Origin: a virus
IMG/VR virus record: IMGVR_UViG_3300032093_000035
Location: 48,403 to 112,402 of that record
DNA: 64,000 bases
Strand: one strand, 5' to 3'
The notes under the pieces: model-generated
The model's database searches: none
What the model was told of the DNA's origin: nothing
What the model saw: the letters and a program-made list of their open reading frames with translations, nothing else
Part shown: positions 37,480 through 47,887 of the stretch, in pieces
How the letters are laid out: each line of letters starts with the position of its first letter
Position numbering within the stretch: the stretch's first letter is position 1
Program-made: the position numbers and the translations under genes

Positions 37480-37975
37480 AGTTTAATTGATTAACGTCAC
37501 TTTGATCGTCGGGTATGCCGGTGAGTGAATATCTATCTTTATTTAGATCCGCAGCTAGTTTAGTCTTAATAAACTGCTCCTCGCCTACCGGATCATATAT
37601 GTTCCCTTGCGAATCTCGTACCCAGTAATGCGGAATAAACTTCCATTGATCAGCATATTCGCTAGTCTCAATCCACTGTTTTCTATCGTTAGCATCATTC
37701 CAATTCCCACCATCCGAAATAAACTCGCGTTTCATTTCTTCAGTGAAGTCAGCTTTATCGTATACGACTGAATCCGCCTTAAAATATCCTTCTACGCGAT
37801 TCAATTCTTGCGCCCCATGTTTTGTCAAAAACTGCATAAAACTCAACGCAGCAGGACCACAATTATCTCTTTTGCAGAAGTACTTCAGTTCCTTAGGACT
37901 TACGGTTTGTTTCCACTGAGCAATAAGACTCTCTGGCGATGCTGTCTCTTTCAATAAATCTTTTAATCGTATCAT
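37472..37975 (-). CDS. Tagged papain-like cysteine hydrolase
   Basis: A 167-aa protein beginning with the tag MIRLKDLLKETASP. The core has DNCGPAALSFMQFL (Cys at about residue 39, at the start of a helix), FIPHYWVRDSQGNIYDP (His near 115 and Asp near 127). C-G-x-A plus HxWV and YDP is the papain-fold pattern found in C39-like peptidases and some toxins. With the tag, it is a candidate enzyme carried in the head and injected at infection. Targets unknown. GATATTTATACGTATG precedes the start. Confidence 0.65.
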   Translation of the reverse strand: MIRLKDLLKETASPESLIAQWKQTVSPKELKYFCKRDNCGPAALSFMQFLTKHGAQELNRVEGYFKADSVVYDKADFTEEMKREFISDGGNWNDANDRKQWIETSEYADQWKFIPHYWVRDSQGNIYDPVGEEQFIKTKLAADLNKDRYSLTGIPDDQSDVNQLNYE

Positions 37976-37990
37976 ACGTATAAATATCGA

Positions 37991-38029
37991 TTAATTTGAT
38001 AACGGTGCTTTAATTGTTGGGTGTGATTG
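37991..38029. repeat. Copy of the thyA 3' end (repeat unit 1)
   Basis: 39 bases match 38260-38298 at 36 positions. In the thyA reading frame both would encode SHP-IKAPLSN and a stop. The two copies bracket the 78-aa gene at 38010. Confidence 0.75.
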
Positions 38030-38246
38030 TTACTTTATACTTCATTGTTTTGTCATTCATATCCATAATACCAAATACAACAGAATCCGTATCATCAGGA
38101 TTAATTAATGTAGGTGTTACGAGATAACCTTGCAGAATTTCTAAGTCTCTACGTATTTGTTTTACTAAATCAATAGGGATTTTAGTTTCAATTTCTGATT
38201 TTTCAAATGTTTCTGGATTGTAATAATCCGCTTTGTAATTTTCCAT
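38010..38246 (-). CDS. Small hypothetical protein inserted next to thyA
   Basis: A 78-aa protein (MENYKADYYNPETFEKSEIE) with a C-terminal strand pair ending KYKVTITPNN. Its last codons use, in a different frame, the duplicated thyA 3' end. This shows that the gene joined this place by recombination or duplication. Function unknown. Confidence 0.6.
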   Translation of the reverse strand: MENYKADYYNPETFEKSEIETKIPIDLVKQIRRDLEILQGYLVTPTLINPDDTDSVVFGIMDMNDKTMKYKVTITPNN

Positions 38247-38259
38247 GATTTTTATTTTT

Positions 38260-38298
38260 TTAATTTGATAACGGTGCTTTAATGTGTGGGTGTGATTG
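38260..38298. repeat. thyA 3' end (repeat unit 2)
   Basis: The genuine end of thyA; direct repeat with 37991-38029, differing at three adjacent positions. Confidence 0.75.
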
Positions 38299-39402
38299 GT
38301 AGTTGCCTAGTTGAAGATCCTCCTCCAACAGACACTTGCAGAAGTTATCGTTGCTGAAACCTTCTACCACTGCTACGGCATCTATAGGTCCTACTCCACA
38401 TTCTCCAGATTCAGTTGGCCACCACTCTGTGTTAATGTTTAAGGTTGGTAATGGATATGGTTCTCTTGTTAGTTGTTCCTTTGCTTGTTCAATATGATTA
38501 GAATACAAATGCGTATCACCCAAGTTACCAATCAATTCATCTGGAACCATGTTCACTGCCTTTGCAATGATTTCAAGTAGTAAACCATAAGAAGCAATAT
38601 TGAATGGTAAACCTAAGAATGTATCTACTGAACGTTGGTTCCACATTAAAGAGATTGCTCTGGTTGGTATGTTATTTCTATCCCAAGATTCAACCGTCAT
38701 AGGTGATACAAACTCAGAATCATACTTAGCTAATTTTCTTCTTTCTTCCAAACTCAACTCTCTTGTATAAACTTGAAATCCATAATGACAAGGTGGAAGT
38801 GTCATTTGGTCTAATTCACCTACATTCCAAGCTGAAACCATTAGGCGTCTTGAGTCTGGGTTTGTTTTAAGTTGGTATATGAGCACTCCTATTTGATCGT
38901 GCCATAAAGATCCTTTAGCTAAAGGGTGAACATCAGGAATACTCAACCATCCTTGCCACTTTCTCCATTGTTTACCGTACACGGGACCTAAATCACCATA
39001 TAGTTCTGAAAACTTATCGTTATTTTTAACCCAGTTAATAAATTCTTCTTTTGAAAAAGGTCTATTTTGGGTTTCATCGTTTTCATAAATAACACCATGA
39101 AGTTTATCCTTTTCATATTTTTTTAAGTACGCTTTATACGCATCACCATCCCATATATGACAATCATTATCAACAAGGTATTTGATGTTCGTATCACCAC
39201 GCAAGAACCACATTAGCTCTGTTGCTATAAGTCTGAATGGCATCTTTTTAGTTGTGAGCAAAGGAAACCCTTCTGACATCTTATGACGTATCTGCCTACC
39301 GAATACAGATAGTGTTCCTGTACCTGTTCGGTCTTGTTTAGTTACTCCATTCTCTAAGATATCTTGGAGCAATGCTGTGTATTGTTTATCTAGCGTATTC
39401 AA
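38260..39402 (-). CDS. thyA: Thymidylate synthase
   Basis: A 380-aa ThyA-type enzyme that converts dUMP to dTMP using methylene-tetrahydrofolate. Key segments: TKQDRTGTGTLSVFGRQIRH (phosphate Arg), GDLGPVYGKQWRKW, MTLPPCHYGFQ with the catalytic Cys near residue 210, LMWNQRSVDTFLGLPFNIAS and LGDTHLYSNHIEQAKEQLTR. It is longer than the bacterial enzyme of about 264 residues, with insertions near residues 85-140 and 215-245. Its ATG overlaps the stop of the upstream gene. It supports phage DNA synthesis. Confidence 0.95.
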   Translation of the reverse strand: MNTLDKQYTALLQDILENGVTKQDRTGTGTLSVFGRQIRHKMSEGFPLLTTKKMPFRLIATELMWFLRGDTNIKYLVDNDCHIWDGDAYKAYLKKYEKDKLHGVIYENDETQNRPFSKEEFINWVKNNDKFSELYGDLGPVYGKQWRKWQGWLSIPDVHPLAKGSLWHDQIGVLIYQLKTNPDSRRLMVSAWNVGELDQMTLPPCHYGFQVYTRELSLEERRKLAKYDSEFVSPMTVESWDRNNIPTRAISLMWNQRSVDTFLGLPFNIASYGLLLEIIAKAVNMVPDELIGNLGDTHLYSNHIEQAKEQLTREPYPLPTLNINTEWWPTESGECGVGPIDAVAVVEGFSNDNFCKCLLEEDLQLGNYQSHPHIKAPLSN

Positions 39403-39746
39403 AAGTATAAGTCTTGTAATCGTTTAATTTCTGCAATTATATCTTTTAGTCGGTTGATCTCTGCAATCACATCGTCACCTAACTCAATCTTTGACATCAT
39501 TGAGATATCAACAAGCTGTGTTTCCAACAAGTGAATTAGTTGTTCTTCTGCAGATGCCGTAATCAGCTCTACTGGCTCCAATTGTCCCTCATTGAAAATA
39601 TGCAATAGACCATAGTCATCCATTTCTCCAACTACTCGAATGTCGCCACCCAATGTTTCAAACACACCTACGATTGTGCAAGGAAAATCATATCCTTTTG
39701 GTTTGTAGGCTTTGTCCCCTACCTGGAATTTTGTTTGTTTATTCAT
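39399..39746 (-). CDS. Small KOW/SH3-like protein with coiled-coil end
   Basis: A 115-aa protein: beta-barrel-like start (FQVGDKAYKPKGYDFPCTIV) and a helical C-terminus with IAEINRLKDIIAEIKRLQDL. It overlaps genes on both sides by a few bases (ATGA type), so it is in the thyA transcript. Function unknown. Confidence 0.65.
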   Translation of the reverse strand: MNKQTKFQVGDKAYKPKGYDFPCTIVGVFETLGGDIRVVGEMDDYGLLHIFNEGQLEPVELITASAEEQLIHLLETQLVDISMMSKIELGDDVIAEINRLKDIIAEIKRLQDLYF

Positions 39747-40011
39747 AACCTTCTACTAGTTTCATTATGTTTCGTGCTAACTCTCCTGCGGTGCGAGTGC
39801 CATCCAGGCTCCATTCAATAATCATATGCTCAACCTCAGCTGAGGTATCATACAAGCCATCAGCCTCAGCATCTGACACTAAGTCCTGTAATGCAACTTC
39901 CTGCCGTTGCTTTTTTGTCATTGTTGGTATCTCAACAGTAACATACTGTGGTGTCAATTGATCCGGTCCGATCCCAACGCACACTTCGATTGTTTTATTT
40001 CGTTTCGCCAT
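39739..40011 (-). CDS. Small acidic hypothetical protein
   Basis: A 90-aa protein (MAKRNKTIEVCVGIGPDQLT) with a short beta start and an acidic helical body. Overlaps both neighbours. No family recognised. Confidence 0.6.
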   Translation of the reverse strand: MAKRNKTIEVCVGIGPDQLTPQYVTVEIPTMTKKQRQEVALQDLVSDAEADGLYDTSAEVEHMIIEWSLDGTRTAGELARNIMKLVEGYE

Positions 40012-40111
40012 ATTTTTTTCTTAGGAATTCTGCGTATGCTACTCGTCGCTTAGGTTTAATGAAAACCCAACCATAAGTCATTTCAAACCATTTAATGAAT
40101 CTATATTTCAT
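39995..40111 (-). CDS. Small basic protein (38 aa)
   Basis: A 38-aa frame, MKYRFIKWFEMTYGWVFIKP then KRRVAYAEFLRKKYG. It overlaps the upstream stop (ATGA at 40108-40111) and the downstream start by 17 bases, the same coupling pattern as its neighbours. Confidence 0.5.
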   Translation of the reverse strand: MKYRFIKWFEMTYGWVFIKPKRRVAYAEFLRKKYGETK

Positions 40112-40383
40112 ACTCGATGTGCTTCTAACAAGTTAATTAATGCTTGTGTTTTTGCAAAATCATAAAAACGAATAGCTGGGTCTGTTTCGAAAAATTCGGC
40201 AAACCATTCACCATCTACAGTTTCATCTGATGCATTTGTTATGAGTTCGAATCCTCGAGCAATTGTATACGTATAATAATAAAATTCATCTTCCGTCCAT
40301 GTATTGCCAAGATCGTCTTCACATTCTACACCTTCTTCGTGTTGTCGCTCAAAACCTAGTAATTGTATTTCTTTTTCTGTCAT
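40108..40383 (-). CDS. Small acidic hypothetical protein
   Basis: A 91-aa acidic protein (MTEKEIQLLGFERQHEEGVE) with WTEDEFYYYTYTI in the centre. No family recognised. First gene of the chain leading to thyA. Confidence 0.6.
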   Translation of the reverse strand: MTEKEIQLLGFERQHEEGVECEDDLGNTWTEDEFYYYTYTIARGFELITNASDETVDGEWFAEFFETDPAIRFYDFAKTQALINLLEAHRV

Positions 40384-40399
40384 AACTTATAATATAAAT

Positions 40400-40612
40400 T
40401 TATTCTATAATTTCAAAGTCTATATCGGGTATTGTTTCACAAAACATGAAATGAGTCTGTGTTCTCAGAGCATGGTCTGCCCCGACTGCTAACATGTACT
40501 GTTGCACTATTTCCATGTTAGGTGGTTCATCTAATTTAGCAGCAAAACAGCTTACTGGCTTCTGCGTTATAATAATGTAAGCTACATCATTGTGCTTGTA
40601 TACCTTCTGCAT
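40400..40612 (-). CDS. Small hypothetical protein
   Basis: A 70-aa protein from MQKVYKHNDVAYIIITQKPV. The start at 40612 has GAGG 6 nt upstream; a longer form would overlap the neighbouring gene. A strand-helix-strand layout; function unknown. Confidence 0.55.
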   Translation of the reverse strand: MQKVYKHNDVAYIIITQKPVSCFAAKLDEPPNMEIVQQYMLAVGADHALRTQTHFMFCETIPDIDFEIIE

Positions 40613-40632
40613 ATTAACCTCATTAAAAGTGC

Positions 40633-42527
<1,895 letters not shown>

Positions 42528-42562
42528 TTATTTCCTTTTATAACTTTATTTAATATAAATAT

Positions 42563-44653
42563 TTACTGAGCCATTTCCAAGAATTTTTTGTTAATTGTTT
42601 TGGAAACCTCGGTCATATTTTCTGGACGAATGAATTGAGCATCCTGACCATACATAGTTTTGAAACATCGCACATCAGTTTCATATGACCCGTGTGAGAT
42701 GAAGTAACTAATAACATTGATACCTATCTCGCGCATTCCATCCACGCAACGCTTTGTGAACTGCACAGGATCAAACCAATAATCTGCTCCGCTAATTGCG
42801 GTAGGTGCTCCATCTGAGTAGTTAATGAAAATCAATTCATCGCCTTTAGCATCCGCTTTAATGTCATTCTCAATACTTTTGAATGCTACACCTTCCGGAG
42901 TACAACCAAATGTGCTAAGATATTTGAACATGTTTCGGATCTTGCTAATCTTGTCGTGAGCTGAGTCATATGCATACACAGTCACACAACGCTCACTGCT
43001 TCCTGCAATATTGGATGTTCCTCGCAAAGATATTTGCACTCGGATTCCTGTGGTCATTGCTGCAGCTTGTGCGATTGCTACTGCTGAGGTAATTGCTTGT
43101 TCCAACTTGTCGCCAGACATCGATCCGGATGCATCAATTGAAATATGAATAAAATAGTTCTTGTAACGGTCAGTTACGATGCGGTGGAACACATTAGCAT
43201 TGTTATATCCTAATTGTGATACCAATCGACGGTCAATCTTACCAGCTGTCAATCTAGTAGTTTTAAGTGTGCGGTCTGCACTACGTAGTTGCAATTTGTT
43301 TCCTAACTGCTTGCCTAAAACAATACCTCGATTAACTGCTTCATTCATACGGACCATGTCTCGTACACCATACCCATTATCAGTGAGTTGTCGTTTTCCG
43401 TTAATAACATCAGCCGCATTGCTAGAAAACAACTGAGGCAAACTGCATACAATAGATTGAGTTAGCTTCTTAATAACAACCGTTGTCACCGGACAGCCAT
43501 CGCCTGCTTTGTTAGTATACACATCGCGGGTTTCGGTTCCTGACTCGCGAAGAGCATTAACAACTGCTGCATCACTTTTGCTAAGACGTCCTTGTTTCTT
43601 TTGCTCGCCGGACAAGAATTCTCGTTGAGCTTGGATAGCCTTTGCCAGTTTATCCAACTCTTTCATTGACATCTTAGGATGCGTTTCTTCTGATTGGTCG
43701 TCATCAGATCCATCGCCACCATCGCCAGGTTCTCCTTCGCCTTCGCTGTCAGACGGTTCGCCTTCTGAATCTGCATCTCCTGGTATTCCTGCTTGTGGAG
43801 TTCCTCCTGCTTGTGGTGTCGGCTGAGTTGTCCCGGGATTTGGTACTGATGGCAATGTGCCTACTGCGGATCTTACTATGCGGAACATATCAATAGCCAA
43901 CATCAAAGCATCCTCGGTAGTCTTTAAGCGATCAATGTTGCGAAGATCTACTAGGTTCCATATATCTCGCAAAGCCTTAAGCGAATCTAATTGTCGGTTT
44001 GGATTAGTGAAGTTGATGATGTGGAACATGTACGTGTCCCAATCTTCATCGGTCTTCTCGTTTCCAATCAACGCTTTGTCAATAATTTTGTCGTTGAAGT
44101 ATTTGTCATACATTGCTTCATAATACATACGGTATCCCGGAGCATTAGTATAGATTTTATAATCGATGCGACGGTCTTCAACCCAATTCAATAAGTCTTT
44201 GATTACTGCAAAGTCGCGGTTGGTCATTGTCATTTCTGGATCCAAGCCTTGCATCTGAACAATCTTTCCCATCCTAGTACCAGATAATGAATGAGAACCT
44301 TTAAACATGGTAAAGTCAGTGTATGCAATATGGGAACCTTCATGCAATGCTAATCCTACAGCTGGGTCAAAGTTCTTGTCCTCCAACTTGGTACCAATCA
44401 CAACTTTCTCGCCATCGGTGTAACTTTGGTCGTTGCTTTGGAATACTACTGGGATCTGCTTGCCTGTAACGATATTAACAAAGTTACCGATAGCTCGTTG
44501 AGCTGCAGCCAATTTGGTAAAGTCGGTGCTTTTGCCTCGGCCAAAGTCGGTATCAAAATCTTCGTTTAACCAAAAGCTTGATGCTGCGCGTTGGTATCCG
44601 CGGAAGCCAGTGCCGGCTTGAATTGCATTGGGAAATTTAATGTCTCTTTTCAT
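42563..44653 (-). CDS. CobT-like vWA-domain protein with HEGSH site
   Basis: A 696-aa protein. Near residue 104 it has LALHEGSHIAYTDF, a zinc-binding HExxH pattern. Residues 280-330 are an acidic Gly/Ser linker. The C-terminal third is a von Willebrand A domain with MIDAS motif IHISIDASGSMSGDKLEQAI, then SLRGTS and a later NYSDGAP. This plan matches the CobT-type partner of MoxR/CobS ATPases, which remodels target complexes. The matching ATPase is the next gene upstream. The pair acts probably as a chaperone rather than in cobalamin synthesis, as no other cobalamin gene is present. Confidence 0.75.
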   Translation of the reverse strand: MKRDIKFPNAIQAGTGFRGYQRAASSFWLNEDFDTDFGRGKSTDFTKLAAAQRAIGNFVNIVTGKQIPVVFQSNDQSYTDGEKVVIGTKLEDKNFDPAVGLALHEGSHIAYTDFTMFKGSHSLSGTRMGKIVQMQGLDPEMTMTNRDFAVIKDLLNWVEDRRIDYKIYTNAPGYRMYYEAMYDKYFNDKIIDKALIGNEKTDEDWDTYMFHIINFTNPNRQLDSLKALRDIWNLVDLRNIDRLKTTEDALMLAIDMFRIVRSAVGTLPSVPNPGTTQPTPQAGGTPQAGIPGDADSEGEPSDSEGEGEPGDGGDGSDDDQSEETHPKMSMKELDKLAKAIQAQREFLSGEQKKQGRLSKSDAAVVNALRESGTETRDVYTNKAGDGCPVTTVVIKKLTQSIVCSLPQLFSSNAADVINGKRQLTDNGYGVRDMVRMNEAVNRGIVLGKQLGNKLQLRSADRTLKTTRLTAGKIDRRLVSQLGYNNANVFHRIVTDRYKNYFIHISIDASGSMSGDKLEQAITSAVAIAQAAAMTTGIRVQISLRGTSNIAGSSERCVTVYAYDSAHDKISKIRNMFKYLSTFGCTPEGVAFKSIENDIKADAKGDELIFINYSDGAPTAISGADYWFDPVQFTKRCVDGMREIGINVISYFISHGSYETDVRCFKTMYGQDAQFIRPENMTEVSKTINKKFLEMAQ

Positions 44654-44674
44654 ATCAACTCTTTTTATATATTA

Positions 44675-44708
44675 TAAATATAAGAAATTATTTGGTATTA
44701 TCCAACCA
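44675..44708 (-). promoter_or_regulatory. Middle-type promoter of the vWA gene
   Basis: Minus-strand GGTTGGATAATACC and TTCTTATATTTATAATATA before the start at 44653. Confidence 0.6.
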
Positions 44709-44715
44709 AAAAGAT

Positions 44716-44783
44716 TAAAAAAATGGAGCTGTTTACACACTAACCGTTATGCCTATCAGGTTAAACGGGTCACTCCATTTTCT
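44716..44783 (-). terminator. Terminator after the CobS-like gene
   Basis: Minus-strand AAAATGGAG / CTCCATTTT stem with an inner CCGTT/AACGG stem, followed by T residues. It separates the ATPase and vWA transcripts. Confidence 0.8.
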
Positions 44784-44801
44784 TGAGCTATGAAAAAGAT
44801 C

Positions 44802-45953
44802 TTAGAATGGGATATTGTTTAAGTTATCTGTATCGGCTCCTACATTGAAAATGTCTTTCTCTGCAGTTGCCATATGTTTCTGAATAATTTGTTTCACAAA
44901 GGTTCTTTCAGAATCTGCACCTCCTGATGCATCAAAGAAAGGAAGGATTGCTACCTCAGCAGCTTCAATCAAAGTGAATCCATCTGCTAACAAGTCGCAA
45001 ATACGAACCGTCATACGAGTGGATACCATGGTGCTGAGTTTACCGTCTTCAGATCTCCATTCTTTGCGAGTAGAGTCTGCAATGTCAGCCACTGCATGAA
45101 TAAGCTCTGGTGTCACCTTGTTACCAAACTTATAAGTCAATAGTGCTGCTTCACGCTCCATGGAAAGGATATCAACCTCAATGATTTCGAAACGATCCAT
45201 CAAGGCACGGTCAAGCACGCGTGTCGATGTATACTCGGTACCAATGTTTGCCGTAGCAATAAATGATACACCCTCAGCAACCTTAATAGTCGGAGCATCA
45301 ACATCTTCGTCTAGGCGAAGGTAACGCTGACCCTCATCCAACACTGTCATAAGGATGTTCCATGCCTCAGGATGCGCACGAGACAACTCGTCAAGCAAGA
45401 TTACAGCATTCTCAGTTTGGATAGCCTTCACAAACGCTGACTCGTCAAATGTGGTCTCGCCAGCTTTGAAATGCGTGTTACCAATCAGAGTAGCACGCGG
45501 ATCCTGTGTAGCTCCTAAGTTAAAATAAAAGAATGCTCGGCCGGTTGCTTGTGGCAAAGCCTTTGCTGCTTGTGTCTTACCACAACCTGCAGGTCCTACC
45601 ATCATGATGTTCTTGCCACGAACTGCTGAACGAACCAAGTACTTCCATTTGATGTCAGACATTTCTAGGTCAGCCGGCTTGATGTTCTTAGCATTGTTAA
45701 TGAATGCCATCACCGGATCCATCTCTGTAGCTTCTGCTACTTGTGGGGTGCGTGGCTCTGCAGGAATATCTGCCATTGGCACTCGCTTACCGCGACACGT
45801 GTCAAAATTATACTTTAGCCCTTCCATGTTGGTTGCAGCCAAATTGATCATGTCCGCGCGGAACAAGTGCGTAATGTTTGCGCCGGTGTTTACCTCAATT
45901 ACACGTACGCCTTTTGCATCGATTTCAACGATACCATAAGTTTCTTTTTTCAT
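44802..45953 (-). CDS. CobS/MoxR-type AAA+ ATPase
   Basis: A 383-aa ATPase: Walker A MMVGPAGCGKTQAAKAL near residue 120, Walker B NAVILLDELSRAHPE near 180, sensor 1 FIATANIGTEY, and the arginine finger region LDRALMDRFEIIEVDIL near 230. This is the AAA_5/MoxR clade, close to CobS and CbbQ. CobS-like genes are frequent in T4-like phages. The N-terminal 90 residues carry a beta domain. It should act with the vWA protein 42563-44653, though a terminator and separate promoter lie between them. Confidence 0.85.
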   Translation of the reverse strand: MKKETYGIVEIDAKGVRVIEVNTGANITHLFRADMINLAATNMEGLKYNFDTCRGKRVPMADIPAEPRTPQVAEATEMDPVMAFINNAKNIKPADLEMSDIKWKYLVRSAVRGKNIMMVGPAGCGKTQAAKALPQATGRAFFYFNLGATQDPRATLIGNTHFKAGETTFDESAFVKAIQTENAVILLDELSRAHPEAWNILMTVLDEGQRYLRLDEDVDAPTIKVAEGVSFIATANIGTEYTSTRVLDRALMDRFEIIEVDILSMEREAALLTYKFGNKVTPELIHAVADIADSTRKEWRSEDGKLSTMVSTRMTVRICDLLADGFTLIEAAEVAILPFFDASGGADSERTFVKQIIQKHMATAEKDIFNVGADTDNLNNIPF

Positions 45954-45977
45954 AACTCTTTTGATTTTTATATATTA

Positions 45978-46010
45978 TAAATATAAGAAATCTTTTGATA
46001 GAAACCAACC
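45978..46010 (-). promoter_or_regulatory. Middle-type promoter of the CobS-like gene
   Basis: Minus-strand GGTTGGTTTC and TTCTTATATTTATAATATA before the start at 45953. It overlaps the end of the secreted-protein gene. Confidence 0.6.
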
Positions 46011-47089
46011 TATTTGTAAACTTTTTTCATAGTTCCGTCATTATATACTTCGAAATATATTCCGTGCATGGTGTTAAGACTGCCCGCGGATACTTCTTGA
46101 CCCATCATGTTAATTAGTTTAACAACATATTTGTCAGCTGTGTTATCAACTAGTATTGGTCCGTATATTTTAAATTTTCCGTCTTTGTCTACTTGAACTA
46201 AACGATAATAATTCATGGTTGGCTCAAAGTCGTTGTCAATAAATGTATATGATGAAACCATAGTACTGTTTCCTACTGCTGGTTCCAGACCGATAACTGA
46301 TTTTTCTGTAAACTCACTGGTCGTTGTTCGTTCAATCCAATAGTAATCTGAATTATGTTCTGAGGCTGTTTTCCATGCCAATAAGTTTCCAGATTGCGTT
46401 GGTAGTCCTTCGAAGGACATCATTTCTACCGGTAGCGGATCAATTTGAATTAGTTCAATATTATCTAACCACCATTCTTCCCCGGCTGAATTAACTCGAC
46501 AATAAAAATCTACAGCAACTGATGTTAAGTTTGATGCTAACATCAATGTGTATGTTGCTGGAGTTGCGGTTGATGCTCCTGCTGCTGCTTGGTAAACATC
46601 GCCGGTTGGTGCTGCTGAATTTGTAAATGTTCCGTTTGCTGTATGTATAACTACACCGGTGTTGGTATAAGGCCATGTTGCATTTGAATTGCCTGTAATT
46701 CTCATTTCATTTACATATGTGCCACCGTTTGCTGATACTTGCACACTTAAATAATCAGCAGCATCTAAACCGCGTGTTGCAGAAGCTGATGAGTATGTAT
46801 AGGATGCTACTCGGAATCTAAGTTCATACATTTTGGTTGGATCCAAAGTTACAGTTGGTAGTGAATACCAATCTTGTTCTATTCCAGATGAACCATTACC
46901 TACGCCAAGAATTGCTGCAGATGTGGATGGAGATACAGATGCATTAGTAAACCAACCTGATGTTGCACCAAACAACCAACCTGCTGACAGATAAGTTGTT
47001 GAAGAAGTTTCCATGTTATCGAATTCAATAACGGTTTGTGTTCTAGCAAATCCTGCTAAAAATACAAATGCTAATAATAGTTTATTCAT
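46010..47089 (-). CDS. Secreted protein with T9SS type A sorting domain
   Basis: A 359-aa protein starting at MNKLLLAFVFLAGFARTQ, a signal peptide; an upstream in-frame extension of 38 residues was rejected because it would hide that signal. Residues 20-230 form a beta-sandwich rich in Ser/Thr. The C-terminal 75 residues resemble a type IX secretion sorting domain of type A (KYVVKLINMMGQEVSAGSLN, then GIYFEVYNDGTMKKVYK). It would be exported to the surface by the host T9SS. Together with 31344-33326 this makes two phage proteins using two T9SS signal types. Confidence 0.75.
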   Translation of the reverse strand: MNKLLLAFVFLAGFARTQTVIEFDNMETSSTTYLSAGWLFGATSGWFTNASVSPSTSAAILGVGNGSSGIEQDWYSLPTVTLDPTKMYELRFRVASYTYSSASATRGLDAADYLSVQVSANGGTYVNEMRITGNSNATWPYTNTGVVIHTANGTFTNSAAPTGDVYQAAAGASTATPATYTLMLASNLTSVAVDFYCRVNSAGEEWWLDNIELIQIDPLPVEMMSFEGLPTQSGNLLAWKTASEHNSDYYWIERTTTSEFTEKSVIGLEPAVGNSTMVSSYTFIDNDFEPTMNYYRLVQVDKDGKFKIYGPILVDNTADKYVVKLINMMGQEVSAGSLNTMHGIYFEVYNDGTMKKVYK

Positions 47090-47208
47090 GTGATTTGTTT
47101 TTGTGTTTTGTTTTACGGGTATATGTTTTTTTAGATTGTTCCGTTCTAGAAACAAATCGTCCATCAAAGAAGCCTTGTTGTTTTTGTGATTCTCGGGAAG
47201 CACCTAAA

Positions 47209-47385
47209 TTAATTTTTAGTATCTGGTTGTTCATAACGTGACATTGTTTGTTCGAATGCTACTTCGTAGGCTCGAGCTAAATCAAATCGATGGTCATATT
47301 TTAGTTTGTCTACTAGTTCAAATACTTGTTCGTGCACACCTTGTTTGTATGCCTTCATCATTATCTCTTCAATTCGATCTGCCAT
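47209..47385 (-). CDS. Small hypothetical protein (58 aa)
   Basis: A 58-aa helical frame, MADRIEEIMMKAYKQGVHEQ then VFELVDKLKYDHRFDLARAY. It lies between the secreted protein and the 155-aa conserved gene. No family recognised. Confidence 0.6.
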   Translation of the reverse strand: MADRIEEIMMKAYKQGVHEQVFELVDKLKYDHRFDLARAYEVAFEQTMSRYEQPDTKN

Positions 47386-47419
47386 TACTACACTCCAAAT
47401 ATAATAAATAAAACTTTAA

Positions 47420-47887
47420 TTACCAAGCTCGGCAAGACCAATATCTTGCTTTTGTGCGAGGGCCTGGATTTTCACAATTATGTCTAGCTCTGAATGATTT
47501 TCTACGAGCTGGATTAGATTTCTTTATGCGCATTGTTTTTTGACCAGCACGTTTTGCTGAGGTACCTCCGTGACCAAAGTTAACTTTAACTACATTGCCT
47601 TCTGCATTGCGTACATACACTTTGAACTTCTTGACATCGCCACGCATTGGTTTGCCCAATTTAACTTTGCGTCCTTGGTACTCAGCTTCATTAAGACCAG
47701 GTTCAATCAGATTAATATGTTCTGATTCATTAACACTGCGTTCAATGTATTCTACAAGACATTGAGCACAATATCCTTCTGCTTCTTTAATTGGAACACA
47801 GTTCGGAACTTTGCGTCCTCCTTTTTTCTTCATTCCAATCATTTCATATCCGGACCAGCATGGTGCAGATTCATCAATATAATTCAT
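47420..47887 (-). CDS. Conserved phage protein, KKSNPARRKSFRARHNC family
   Basis: A 155-aa basic protein with PCWSGYEMIGMKKKGGRKVP near the start, CAQCLVEY, then AEYQGRKVKLGKPMRGDVKK and KKSNPARRKSFRARHNCENP with a WSCRAW end. I recognise this C-terminal pattern from many large marine and freshwater phages, near head genes, without an agreed function. Cys residues suggest metal binding. Start overlaps nothing and follows 47888 directly. Confidence 0.75.
   Translation of the reverse strand: MNYIDESAPCWSGYEMIGMKKKGGRKVPNCVPIKEAEGYCAQCLVEYIERSVNESEHINLIEPGLNEAEYQGRKVKLGKPMRGDVKKFKVYVRNAEGNVVKVNFGHGGTSAKRAGQKTMRIKKSNPARRKSFRARHNCENPGPRTKARYWSCRAW

Noticed and set aside
47090-47203. 38-residue N-terminal extension of the T9SS type A protein
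   Set aside because: It would bury the signal peptide; the start at 47089 is consistent with export.
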